Source of the DNA: Micavibrio_B sp048498395
GTDB taxonomy: Bacteria > Pseudomonadota > Alphaproteobacteria > Micavibrionales > Micavibrionaceae
DNA length: 16,737 nucleotides
Assembly: GCA_048498395.1 (NCBI GenBank)
Contig: JBEHYB010000057.1
Location: 1-16,737, forward strand
Direction of reading: 5' to 3'
The position numbers were made by a program, and so were the translations under genes. Shown here in pieces: positions 1 to 6,552 of this stretch. The stretch's first letter is position 1. Each line of letters begins with the position of its first letter. The notes beneath the pieces are model-generated. The model had not been told where the DNA came from and made no database searches. It saw nothing but the letters and a program-made list of their open reading frames with translations.

Positions 1-550
1 ACGGGCCGCCCGGCACCGGGCCGCGCGCCGTGCTCTTGACCGGCTGGCCGTCGACCTTGGCGTAATAAGGATGTTCGCCGATCAGCTTATAACCGGCACC
101 TTCATACAGGTTGATCGCGGCCTCCTGCGTTTCACGCAAATCGAGATTGATCACGGCGTAATTCTCGCGGATCGCCGTTTTCTCGATATAATCTAAAAGC
201 CTGCGCGACAGGCCCTGGCCGCGCGCCCAGGGCGCGATGAACAGGCCAGTCAGATGCGCGGCGAAAGCCTGCGCTTCATTGTTTTTCGGCGGGCGGATCA
301 GTTGCGCCGTGCCGCAGATCACGCCGTCGAGCCTTGCGACGAACAGCATGCGCACGGGCATGGCGATCACGCCCTGCCAGTAGCGTTCGAGAATGTCGCG
401 ATTGGGCAGGGTGAGCCAGCCGAAACCGCCGCCGGCTTCGATCGCGGCATCGGTTGCGTCACAAAGATCGTTAAGTTCATTGCTGGCGAGAGATTCCGTT
501 ACAAGTTCCACGGATGGAATCGGTTTGAGAATTTTTTTGGTTTCGCTCAA
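1..550 (-). CDS. GNAT-family N-acetyltransferase (C-terminus beyond window)
   Basis: Translating the minus strand from a TTG at 550-548 gives 183 residues without a stop, running off the left edge. Acetyl-CoA-dependent N-acyltransferase of the GNAT fold; the substrate cannot be told. What shows it: strand beta4 and motif A at about residues 100-120 (HLTGLFIAPWARGQGLSRRL), where the pyrophosphate loop reads RGQGLS, followed by a long helix and the motif-B-like INLYEGAGYKLIGEHPYY at about 146-163. I chose the TTG start because GGAGAG lies 6 nt upstream and no upstream ATG in this frame fits. The ribosome binding site sits inside the end of hisH, whose TAA stop is 1 nt upstream, so translation is probably coupled to hisH. 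The fold call is secure. The start is likely, and a role in histidine metabolism would only be guilt by association. Confidence 0.85.
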   Translation of the reverse strand, partial: MSETKKILKPIPSVELVTESLASNELNDLCDATDAAIEAGGGFGWLTLPNRDILERYWQGVIAMPVRMLFVARLDGVICGTAQLIRPPKNNEAQAFAAHLTGLFIAPWARGQGLSRRLLDYIEKTAIRENYAVINLDLRETQEAAINLYEGAGYKLIGEHPYYAKVDGQPVKSTARGPVPGGP

Positions 551-551
551 C

Positions 552-1199
552 TTAGACTCTCCACTGCAAGAACCCTTTTATCAGGCGCAACCCCGCTTCG
601 TGACTTTTTTCAACGTGGAATTGCGTGCCTATCATATTGTCGCGACCGACGATTGCTGCAAACGCGCCGCCATAGTCCGTAGTTCCAATGATGTCGGCGA
701 TATCCTTTGATTCAAACATAAAAGAATGAACAAAATAGAAATGATCCTCGTCCCCGATGTGACGCAGTGCGGGATGTTCCTGTAATAACGTCAATGTATT
801 CCAGCCCATATGCGGGATTTTGAGGCTTTCGTCTTTCGGCTCCATGCGGCGGACATTGCCCGGCAGCCAGGCGAGTCCCGGATGCACGCCATGCTCGAAT
901 CCCTTCTCCGCCATCAGTTGCATGCCAACGCAGATGCCGAGAAACGGCACGGCTTTTTCCTGCACCTGTTGCTGCAGGGTCTGGAACAATTCCTTGCGCG
1001 CGGTCAGTCCTTTCATGCAGTCGGCAAACGCGCCCTGCCCCGGCAGTACGATGCGCGACGCTTTCGCAAGTTCGTCCGCGCGGTCGGTCACGACGACTTT
1101 TAAATTGAGGTTTTCTTCACGGATTACGCGCTCGAAGGCCTTGGCGGCCGAGCGAAGATTGCCGGAGCCGTAATCGATAATGGCGATCGTATCGGTCAT
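552..1199 (-). CDS. hisH: Imidazole glycerol phosphate synthase, glutaminase subunit HisH
   Basis: Cytosolic class-I glutamine amidotransferase subunit that hydrolyses glutamine and channels ammonia to HisF, which converts PRFAR to imidazole glycerol phosphate and AICAR. The 215-residue length is normal for HisH. Visible landmarks are IDYGSGNLRS at residues 8-17, the oxyanion region VLPGQGAFADC at 51-61, the nucleophile elbow GICVGMQ with Cys90, and the catalytic His195 and Glu197 in GTQFHVEKSH. The full Cys-His-Glu triad is present, so it should be active. The ATG overlaps the TGA of the upstream terC gene by 4 nt (ATGA), and the GNAT gene starts 1 nt after its stop, so the three are probably one transcript. 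The usual partners hisA, hisF and hisB are not in this window and may lie to the left. Confidence 0.97.
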   Translation of the reverse strand: MTDTIAIIDYGSGNLRSAAKAFERVIREENLNLKVVVTDRADELAKASRIVLPGQGAFADCMKGLTARKELFQTLQQQVQEKAVPFLGICVGMQLMAEKGFEHGVHPGLAWLPGNVRRMEPKDESLKIPHMGWNTLTLLQEHPALRHIGDEDHFYFVHSFMFESKDIADIIGTTDYGGAFAAIVGRDNMIGTQFHVEKSHEAGLRLIKGFLQWRV

Positions 1200-2194
1200 G
1201 GGTTGTCTTTATGCCTGCCGGTCATCAGAACCGAAGCCAGCGCACCGGCCAGCAGCGTGCCGAGCGTAATGGTCAGCGACACCAGCGGATCGATCTTCTG
1301 GTCGAAGAAATGGCCGTAGAAGACTTTAAGGCCGATAAAGATCAGCACCAGCGAAAGGGAATATTTCATATATTTGAAACGGTCGAGCAGCATGGAAAGC
1401 GAGAAATACATTGTGCGCAGGCCGAGGATCGCAAAGATATTGCTGGTATAGATCACGAATGGCTGGTTGGTGATCGCGAAAACTGCCGGGACGCTGTCGA
1501 GCGCGAACAGGACATCCATAAATTCGATACAGACCAGCGCCATGAAAAGCGGCGTGCAATAGACCAGGAATTTCTTGCTGCCGGGGCTTTGCAGCTTGAC
1601 GAAGAAGTCATGCCCGGCGAGCTGGTCGGTATAGCGCAGGTGGCGCTTGAAGAACTTTATCAGGAAGGAATCCTGTAAATTTTCATCTTCCTCATTCATG
1701 AACAGCATCTTGACCCCGGTAAGGACAAGGAAACCTGCAAAAATAAACAGCACCCAGCTGAAAGACTGGACGAGTACCGTGCCGAAACCGATCATCACGC
1801 CGCGCATGACCAGCACGCCGAGAACACCCCAGAACAGCACCCGGTGCTGGTATTCCTTGGGCACGGCGAAATAGGACAGGATGACCGACATCACGAATAG
1901 ATTGTCGAGGGATAATGAGAGCTCGATGAAATAGGCGGTATAGTAATCGACACCGTCATCCGCGCCGAACGTCTTCCACATCCAGCCGCCGAATAAAAGG
2001 GCGAGGACCATATAGAAGCCGGCCATAATCAGGCTTTTCCTGGTGCTGACGACTTCATCTTTGCGATTGAGGATAAACAGGTCGACACAGAGCAACAAAA
2101 GAACAATACCGACAAAAGCCCCCCAGACTTCATAGCTTTCATTCAAAAGCCCTGTCGGGTCGTCCATCGTCGGAAGTGTGAACATCTTCGTCAA
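1196..2194 (-). CDS. TerC/Alx-family integral membrane protein
   Basis: Multi-pass inner-membrane protein of the TerC family, whose characterised members (Alx, MeeF/MeeY) act in manganese export or metal handling. The two family signatures are intact: ELSLSLDNLFV at about residues 91-101 and the second-half repeat EFMDVLFALDSVPAVFAIT at 224-242, giving the paired acidic residues thought to bind metal in the membrane. About seven to nine hydrophobic segments are visible, with a charged cytoplasmic loop around 165-210. Start choice: a GTG at 2239 would give 347 residues, but its codons lie in a stable hairpin with no ribosome site. The TTG at 2194 has AAAAGGA 7 nt upstream and gives 332 residues; an ATG at 2185 is the other option. 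It overlaps hisH by 4 nt. Substrate specificity is inference from the family. Confidence 0.9.
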   Translation of the reverse strand: MTKMFTLPTMDDPTGLLNESYEVWGAFVGIVLLLLCVDLFILNRKDEVVSTRKSLIMAGFYMVLALLFGGWMWKTFGADDGVDYYTAYFIELSLSLDNLFVMSVILSYFAVPKEYQHRVLFWGVLGVLVMRGVMIGFGTVLVQSFSWVLFIFAGFLVLTGVKMLFMNEEDENLQDSFLIKFFKRHLRYTDQLAGHDFFVKLQSPGSKKFLVYCTPLFMALVCIEFMDVLFALDSVPAVFAITNQPFVIYTSNIFAILGLRTMYFSLSMLLDRFKYMKYSLSLVLIFIGLKVFYGHFFDQKIDPLVSLTITLGTLLAGALASVLMTGRHKDNP

Positions 2195-2227
2195 GTCATT
2201 ATCCTTTTGAATAATATAGACATCCTT

Positions 2228-2251
2228 GCCCTCAGGCACAAGGCTGAGAGC
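2228..2251 (-). promoter_or_regulatory. Leader hairpin upstream of the TerC gene
   Basis: On the minus strand GCTCTCAG pairs with CTGAGGGC across an 8-nt loop, giving eight consecutive pairs including one G-T. It lies 34 nt upstream of the TTG start chosen for the TerC gene. TerC/Alx genes in other bacteria are often preceded by the yybP-ykoY manganese riboswitch. The flanks here (AGTAGC before, GGGCAAGG after) resemble its edges, but the internal helices and the ACATACTC loop are absent. Hairpin seen; regulatory role inferred. Confidence 0.35.
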
Positions 2252-2266
2252 TACTTATGAAATTTT

Positions 2267-2290
2267 AAAGTTGTGAGGATTAACAACTTT
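2267..2290. promoter_or_regulatory. Perfect 8-8-8 palindrome between divergent genes (operator candidate)
   Basis: AAAGTTGT at 2267-2274 and ACAACTTT at 2283-2290 are exact inverted copies separated by 8 nt. The site lies between the divergent TerC and deoxynucleoside-kinase-like genes, where a dimeric regulator could control either. No known regulator consensus is recognised. Confidence 0.4.
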
Positions 2291-2342
2291 GGAATCGCGT
2301 CCGCGCGAAAGGGGCTGCTACGGTTTTTCAAAGGATAAAATC

Positions 2343-2999
2343 ATGCGCATTGAACTTGTCGGAGGCTTGGGAGTTGGGAAATCGACACTTTGCAATGCCC
2401 TTGACCGTATCGGCTTTCACTCGATTTACGAGACGCTGGCTACCAATCCCTTTCTCTCCGACTGTTTCCGCGACCCGGTGAATTTCCGTTTTCCGCCCCA
2501 GATGTGGTTCGCCCTGTCCAAATTCCAGGAAATCAAAACCTTTGAAAGAGGCGACCGTATCAACGTCCTCGATCAGTCAGTGCTTAATCTGCGCGCTTAT
2601 ACCAATATGCTTTTTCAAAACGAGGACGCGGAGGCGCTGTCCATTATCAACCAGTGTTTCGTCTATCTCGAGAGCAAGCTCGGCACGCCCGACCTGCTGA
2701 TCAACCTGATCTGCTCGCCCGAGGAGCAATTGCGCCGTATCAGGGGCCGCAACCGACCGCACGAGGCGGACGTGGGGCTTGATTACATCCATGCGCTGCA
2801 GCGGGAAATGAACGGTCTTCTGGAGGCCGCGCGGGCAAATCATGTTGCGGTTCTCGACATCGATACGGAAGAAATTTACCTGCCGGGAAATTTCCAGTAC
2901 GCAGAAACGCTCGCTTTGAAAATAGCCGACCTGTGCAAACTCGATCTCGGGCAAATTCTGGATCCCGCTTACCCGCGCCAGTATTCGCTCGCCGGCTGA
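2343..2999 (+). CDS. Deoxynucleoside-kinase-like P-loop kinase
   Basis: Probable cytosolic nucleoside-salvage kinase of the dNK family (deoxyadenosine/deoxyguanosine kinase-like), which phosphorylates deoxynucleosides with NTP. Seen in 218 residues: Walker A GGLGVGKST at 7-15, an early acidic E30 followed by NPFL (family E-x-NP-F/YL), the substrate helix around FALSKFQEIK at 56-65, LDQSV at 76-80 where the family has D/E-R-S, and the arginine-rich LID RRIRGRNRPHE at 131-141. The Arg-to-Gln change in the DRS motif is unusual and could alter activity. The ATG at 2343 was preferred to an upstream TTG because AAAGGA lies about 7 nt before it. The gene stands alone, divergent from terC and convergent with the hydrolase gene. 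Family call fairly secure; substrate unknown. Confidence 0.8.
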   Translation: MRIELVGGLGVGKSTLCNALDRIGFHSIYETLATNPFLSDCFRDPVNFRFPPQMWFALSKFQEIKTFERGDRINVLDQSVLNLRAYTNMLFQNEDAEALSIINQCFVYLESKLGTPDLLINLICSPEEQLRRIRGRNRPHEADVGLDYIHALQREMNGLLEAARANHVAVLDIDTEEIYLPGNFQYAETLALKIADLCKLDLGQILDPAYPRQYSLAG

Positions 3000-3011
3000 C
3001 CCTTCCTTTGT

Positions 3012-3033
3012 CATCCCTGCGCAGGCAGGGATG
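3012..3033. repeat. Palindromic ATCCCTGC element between convergent genes
   Basis: CATCCCTGC and GCAGGGATG form a perfect 9-bp stem around GCAG. It begins 12 nt after the kinase stop and ends 8 nt before the stop of the convergent hydrolase gene. It has no U-tract but could act as a bidirectional end signal. It shares the ATCCCYGC/GCRGGGAT core with elements at 11018-11104 and 16680-16737, so it appears to be a dispersed repeat family. Confidence 0.7.
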
Positions 3034-3041
3034 CGGTCGGG

Positions 3042-4091
3042 TTAAGGCAGGAACCGCGTTTCGCCGATTTTCATCGCCCATAGATTTTCCGGTTTAAACC
3101 CGGCTTTTTCTCCTGCTTTGACAAATCTTTGCGGCGGCTCGAAAGCTGGCTCGTTGGTCAGGCGTATGCTGCCCCAATGCATGCCGATGACCGTCTTCAC
3201 ATGCAGATCTTGCGCGATCTCGATCGCCTGTTCGGGCGTGGCGTGCGATCCTTTCATTAATTCGACCGGGTCATAGGCTCCGATCCCGATCATGCCTATA
3301 TCGAAGGGGCCGTATGCCGCCATATTCTTGAAAGCCGGGCCATAGGTCGTGTCACCGCTGAAATAGAGTTTCTCGTGCTGGCCCTGAATTGCAAAACCGC
3401 CCCATAACATGCGGTTCCTGTCCCACAGGCTGCGTGCGGAAAAGTGGATGGCGGGAACGACCGTGACATTCAGCGATCCTGCTGTCGTGCTCTCGCCCCA
3501 GTTCAGTTCATGGATATTGGCGAAGCCGAGAGGGCGCAGCAATTGCCCGTTGCGCAGCGGGGTTATGACGGTGATCCTGTCCTTGTTGGGAATTTTGCGC
3601 AGCGTCTCCCTGTCGAGATGATCGTAATGATTATGCGAGATAAGAATGATGTCGATCGGCGGCAGGTTTTCGACATGGATGCCGGGCGGCGAAAACCGCT
3701 TCGGACCGAGCAGATAGCGAAACGGCGAAGCGCGTTCCGACAGAAACGGGTCTGTCAGTATATTCAATCCATCAAGATGGATCAGAAACGCAGCATGGCC
3801 CAGCCAGGTAATGCTATTTTTGTCTTTATTGTCGGCAAGGTTTTTTAGCACCTGCGCTTCCGGAATGACGAACCCTTCGGGAATTTCGACTTTCTCGCGA
3901 TCGAACATGCGTTGCCAGAAAAACTTCTTCCACGCTTCGGGATTTTCATCTTTGTTGACCGCAGGACTGCCGGGCAGGTTGTAAAAAGCGGTTATTTTGC
4001 TGTTCTTTTCAATCTGCGTATAAACAAAAATCCCGGCGATCAGAAAGGCGGCCAGGAGGAAAAGGGCGATCGTCATAATGGTTTTCTTCAT
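3042..4091 (-). CDS. Metallo-beta-lactamase-fold hydrolase, NAPE-PLD/UlaG-like, membrane-anchored
   Basis: A 349-residue zinc hydrolase of the metallo-beta-lactamase superfamily. The metal ligands are visible: H153, H155, D157 and H158 in HNHYDHLD, H216 in PAIHFSAR, D247 in YFSGDTTYG and H305 in GMHWGS. The spacing (31 between H216 and D247, 58 between D247 and H305) closely follows N-acyl-phosphatidylethanolamine phospholipase D and its bacterial relatives such as RomA-type proteins. The N-terminus has one hydrophobic segment (about residues 6-24) after MKK, so it is probably anchored with the enzyme domain outside the cytoplasm. WLGHAAFLIHLDGLNILTDP at 96-115 is the usual first sheet. Its ATG overlaps the TGA of the upstream Smr gene by 4 nt, implying translational coupling. 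A phospholipid substrate is plausible but inferred. Confidence 0.9.
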   Translation of the reverse strand: MKKTIMTIALFLLAAFLIAGIFVYTQIEKNSKITAFYNLPGSPAVNKDENPEAWKKFFWQRMFDREKVEIPEGFVIPEAQVLKNLADNKDKNSITWLGHAAFLIHLDGLNILTDPFLSERASPFRYLLGPKRFSPPGIHVENLPPIDIILISHNHYDHLDRETLRKIPNKDRITVITPLRNGQLLRPLGFANIHELNWGESTTAGSLNVTVVPAIHFSARSLWDRNRMLWGGFAIQGQHEKLYFSGDTTYGPAFKNMAAYGPFDIGMIGIGAYDPVELMKGSHATPEQAIEIAQDLHVKTVIGMHWGSIRLTNEPAFEPPQRFVKAGEKAGFKPENLWAMKIGETRFLP

Positions 4092-4614
4092 TTCACTTTG
4101 TTTTTTCGCAGCAACACGTAATAGGCCCCGCTGCCGCCATGCTGCCTGTGCGCTTCGCTGACTGAAAGAATATAGGGCGCGACGCTCTTATCTTCCAGCC
4201 ACAGGCGGAATTCGCGTTTGATAAGGCCACCGCCCGCCCCGCCCTTGCCGGTAATGATCAACAGGCAGCGTTTTTCCGTGGCAATGGATTGTTTCAGGAA
4301 CTGCAGCAATTTTTATGCGCGATATCGACCGTATAGCCGTGCAAGTCGAAACTTGCATCGATTTTCATCTCGCCTTTGGCAAGGCGTGCCGCCGTACCCT
4401 TGTCGATTTTCCCGGCATTCGGGGAGGGCGCGGGCAAAACGGGCGCTGTCAACGCGACTTTCTCCCGCCGCGGCACCTTTACTTTCACGGATTTCGCCGC
4501 CTGCGGCGGTTCCGTCTCTTCGCCGTGGATTTTGCGAACGTCTTTCGTCACTGCCTTCCAGAGCGCGGGGTCTCTCTTGGCATCATGGGGCGGGTGATCT
4601 CGATCTTTGCGCAT
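4088..4614 (-). pseudogene. Smr-domain protein broken by a one-base frameshift
   Basis: Two minus-strand reading frames together make one Smr (MutS2 C-terminal-like) protein. The first gives a basic N-terminal tail from ATG 4614 (alternative ATG 4626) through FDLHGYTVDIAHK. The second continues LLQFLKQS, then LLIITGKGGAGGG and ends GGSGAYYVLLRKNKVK. Smr domains bind or nick nucleic acid; DLHG and the TGKG loop are its hallmarks, both present. The break is at the A-run 4314-4310 (five A on the coding strand). A sixth A restores an uninterrupted frame reading AHKKLLQFL, exactly as expected, with a total of about 175 residues. The intact 4-nt coupling to the hydrolase gene suggests the gene was functional recently, so either a consensus error or a recent mutation is likely. 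No ribosome site is clear at either start. Confidence 0.8.
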
Positions 4615-4642
4615 AATGTTAATCATGATACACTTAGACACG

Positions 4643-5362
4643 ATGAATAAAAAACCCTTCCCTGGGCTTTCCCGGACAATCTTTATCGCGCTTTTCTGCC
4701 TGGGACTTTTTGTCTCTGCCCAGGCGCTCGCCGCGAACAAGACCGCGCTTTTAACGCCACCGACTACGTCGCGCGGCATCGGGTTTCTTTTCTACAAACT
4801 GGCCGGCCGCACTCCTGATTTCGACAAGGCGGCGATGGAGAACGATGCCTACCAGAAAGCCGATCCGGCAAGCCGCGCGCAGATGCTGCCGGCCCAGCGC
4901 GCGGCCCTGCAGACCGAATTCGCCGGCACCGACCCGGAAAAGCAGATGATCGTCATTCGCACGGCGGTCAATATGAAAGCCAAGATTACCGGCAAACCGT
5001 CTCTGGTCGTCACCCTGCCCATGCAGCAGGGGCCGATCTATTTCCCTTATCAATGGAGCGGTTATAATTTCGCGGTCATTCCCGACATGATCGAGGCTTT
5101 TCTCGATATCCCGCTGGATATCACGGCCGTCTCCGCCGCGAACTCCAAGATCGGCGGCGGTTCCGTGACGATGGTGCTGGAGCTGCGCCCGACCAAGGCG
5201 GATCTCAAACCGATGACGCTTGACGGGACGAAACAATGGCTTCTCCTGACCAAAATCGCCGGCATTACCTATTACAATCAGTATCTCCAGCCGATCTGGT
5301 CCTGGCAATCGCCGGATTTCGTGCGTGCCGACAGCTCCAGCCTCCAAGATCTCAAGAAATAA
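4643..5362 (+). CDS. Secreted protein of unknown function
   Basis: A 239-residue exported protein I do not recognise with certainty. The N-terminus (MNKKPF, then a hydrophobic core FIALFCLGLFVSA and ALA before ANK at about residue 30) is a classic Sec signal peptide, so the mature protein should be periplasmic. The rest is mixed alpha/beta without metal or nucleotide motifs; PLDITAVSAANSKIGGGSVTM near the middle and many Tyr/Trp in the C-terminal third suggest a compact soluble domain. I chose ATG 4643 because it places the signal peptide correctly; an in-frame ATG lies at 4625. No ribosome site is obvious. It starts 29 nt from the divergent Smr gene, so their promoters must overlap the opposite gene's 5' end. 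Confidence 0.75.
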   Translation: MNKKPFPGLSRTIFIALFCLGLFVSAQALAANKTALLTPPTTSRGIGFLFYKLAGRTPDFDKAAMENDAYQKADPASRAQMLPAQRAALQTEFAGTDPEKQMIVIRTAVNMKAKITGKPSLVVTLPMQQGPIYFPYQWSGYNFAVIPDMIEAFLDIPLDITAVSAANSKIGGGSVTMVLELRPTKADLKPMTLDGTKQWLLLTKIAGITYYNQYLQPIWSWQSPDFVRADSSSLQDLKK

Positions 5363-5368
5363 GCAGGC

Positions 5369-5397
5369 TTAACCGAGGCTGAAACACCTGATATAAT
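5369..5397 (+). promoter_or_regulatory. Sigma-70-type promoter placed for leaderless mRNA
   Basis: TTAACC (5369-5374), a 17-bp spacer and a perfect TATAAT (5392-5397). Transcription starting 7 nt past the -10 box would begin exactly at the A of the ATG at 5404. There is no ribosome binding site before that ATG, which fits leaderless translation, known to be common in alphaproteobacteria such as Caulobacter. Confidence 0.65.
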
Positions 5398-5403
5398 TGC
5401 GTC

Positions 5404-5919
5404 ATGTTCTCAAAACTTGACGGAATATTTGCCGGTCTGCCCACGCGCCACGTTGAAAAGGCAAACGCGCGGCTTGAAATCCGCCGTGACGAAACCGACA
5501 AAGACGGCCGCAAGAAAAACCATCACGAAGAAGGCAGCTACACGCCTGCCGAATGGGAAGACACGGCCTATGTCTCCATCGCCTCGTTGCGGGCGTTTCT
5601 TGAAAGCGTAGTGGCAGCAGAAGACCCGCAGATACAGGTTGCCCCGCCCGTGCATGGAGCCTCGAATACATTAAATCAGCGCGCGGCAAGCGCCTACCAG
5701 TCCGTGGGCCGTGCCGGACATGACCAGAATGTCTACCCGCCCCCGGCTTCGACGGATATCGAGACGAACTTTACCGAGACGGATATTGCGCGGGTGAAAA
5801 TTTTTATTGCAGATCTCGCCGACCTTTCCCGCGCCGGCATCGAGGAATTGCCGATGCAGAAAAGCGCGAGTTTCCTGGACAGTATCGGTGCTGCGATTGC
5901 TGCAGCAAAAGCGGCTTAG
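5404..5919 (+). CDS. Hypothetical protein, 171 residues, probably leaderless
   Basis: Not recognised. A soluble, hydrophilic protein with a charged stretch of Asp, Lys, Arg, His and Glu at about residues 25-45, a Pro-rich linker around 80 and 110 (APPVHG, YPPPAST), and helical segments at 55-72 and 125-170 ending in an Ala-rich tail. No signal peptide or membrane segment. Coding support comes from the ATG lying at the predicted start of transcription behind a consensus -10 box and from codon use like its neighbours. Its TAG stop overlaps the TAA of the convergent regulator gene by 3 nt, so the two transcripts run into each other. Possibly a lineage-specific protein. Confidence 0.7.
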   Translation: MFSKLDGIFAGLPTRHVEKANARLEIRRDETDKDGRKKNHHEEGSYTPAEWEDTAYVSIASLRAFLESVVAAEDPQIQVAPPVHGASNTLNQRAASAYQSVGRAGHDQNVYPPPASTDIETNFTETDIARVKIFIADLADLSRAGIEELPMQKSASFLDSIGAAIAAAKAA

Positions 5920-6488
5920 ACTTTCAGCGTGTAGATGCCGTCTTTTGTGACGATCAGGTCTTTGAGCGCCAGGCCGTCCTCGAGCTTCTGACGCAGGCGG
6001 TAGAGATGCGTCTCGAGCGTATGCGTCTCGGCCGTTTCTGCATAGCCCCATACATCCTGCAGCAGGGATTTACGATCCATGCTCCGTTCCGGCGCGGCAT
6101 AAAGTAACATCAGGATCAGTTTTTCCTTGTCGGTGAGCCGGACCTGACGGGCGCTGGCGATATCGCTCAGCATGCCGTCTTCTGAATTGAGCGTATAGGT
6201 CAGGAAGGTAATTGTTTCCCCCTGCGCGAAGCGGTCGCGCCCCGAAAGCATATAGCGCACACGATCCATCATCACCCCGGCGCGTAGCGGCAGACTTAAA
6301 GCCTCATGGCCGTCTTCACTACGCCCGCCTATCAATAGATGCGGTACGCCCGGGTCTTGTGTTGGCGAGGTCGCGATAATGAGATCGGGCTTGTCATCCC
6401 CCAGCCTGACCCCGGCAAGACGTGCAAGCTGTTCACTGACCAACCCGGTCAAAATATCGTCATCCAAGGCAATCCTGATAATTTTCAA
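5916..6488 (-). CDS. OmpR-type winged-helix regulator with degenerate receiver half
   Basis: A 190-residue DNA-binding protein. The C-terminal domain (about 117-189) is a Trans_reg_C winged helix: VRLTDKEKLILMLLYAAPE, RKSLLQDVWGY, then the recognition helix THTLETHLYRLRQKLE and the final wing ending DGIYTLKV. The first 85 residues look like a shortened response-regulator receiver: DDD at 9-11 matches the acidic pocket, but at the end of the third strand (PDLIIAT) the phospho-acceptor Asp is replaced (Thr40), and the usual Lys before Pro is missing (LPLRAG). It is therefore unlikely to be switched by a standard histidine kinase. The start is TTG at 6488, the only start near the beginning of the domain; the ribosome site is weak. 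No kinase gene is adjacent. Regulatory targets unknown. Confidence 0.85.
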   Translation of the reverse strand: MKIIRIALDDDILTGLVSEQLARLAGVRLGDDKPDLIIATSPTQDPGVPHLLIGGRSEDGHEALSLPLRAGVMMDRVRYMLSGRDRFAQGETITFLTYTLNSEDGMLSDIASARQVRLTDKEKLILMLLYAAPERSMDRKSLLQDVWGYAETAETHTLETHLYRLRQKLEDGLALKDLIVTKDGIYTLKV

Positions 6489-6521
6489 TTACTAACCCAC
6501 TGATTTCGCTGGCCAACTAGT

Positions 6522-6538
6522 CAGGCATATTTATTGCA
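6522..6538 (+). promoter_or_regulatory. Candidate sigma-54 (-24/-12) promoter
   Basis: AGGCAT, then TTTA, then TTGCA, giving GG (6524-6525) and GC (6536-6537) exactly 10 nt apart as in the sigma-54 consensus (TGGCAC-N5-TTGCA). The predicted start near 6549 lies just before the ATG at 6553. A chance match of this quality is possible; no enhancer-binding site was identified. Confidence 0.4.
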
Positions 6539-6552
6539 CTTCTATCCTTACC

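Noticed and set aside
254..710. Plus-strand frames across hisH and GNAT
   Set aside because: The minus strand encodes recognisable HisH and GNAT motifs here, so these are shadow frames.
2190..2300. yybP-ykoY manganese riboswitch before terC
   Set aside because: Edge similarity only: the hairpin loop is 8 nt, leaving no room for the junction helices and the conserved second loop. Kept only as a hairpin.
2577..3081. Minus-strand frames overlapping the kinase
   Set aside because: The plus-strand P-loop kinase is convincing; the minus frames show no domain and run through the palindrome.
4307..4316. Programmed -1 frameshift in the Smr gene
   Set aside because: The site T AAA AAT is not a proper X XXY YYZ slippery heptamer, and Smr genes are not known to use recoding; base loss in the A-run is simpler.
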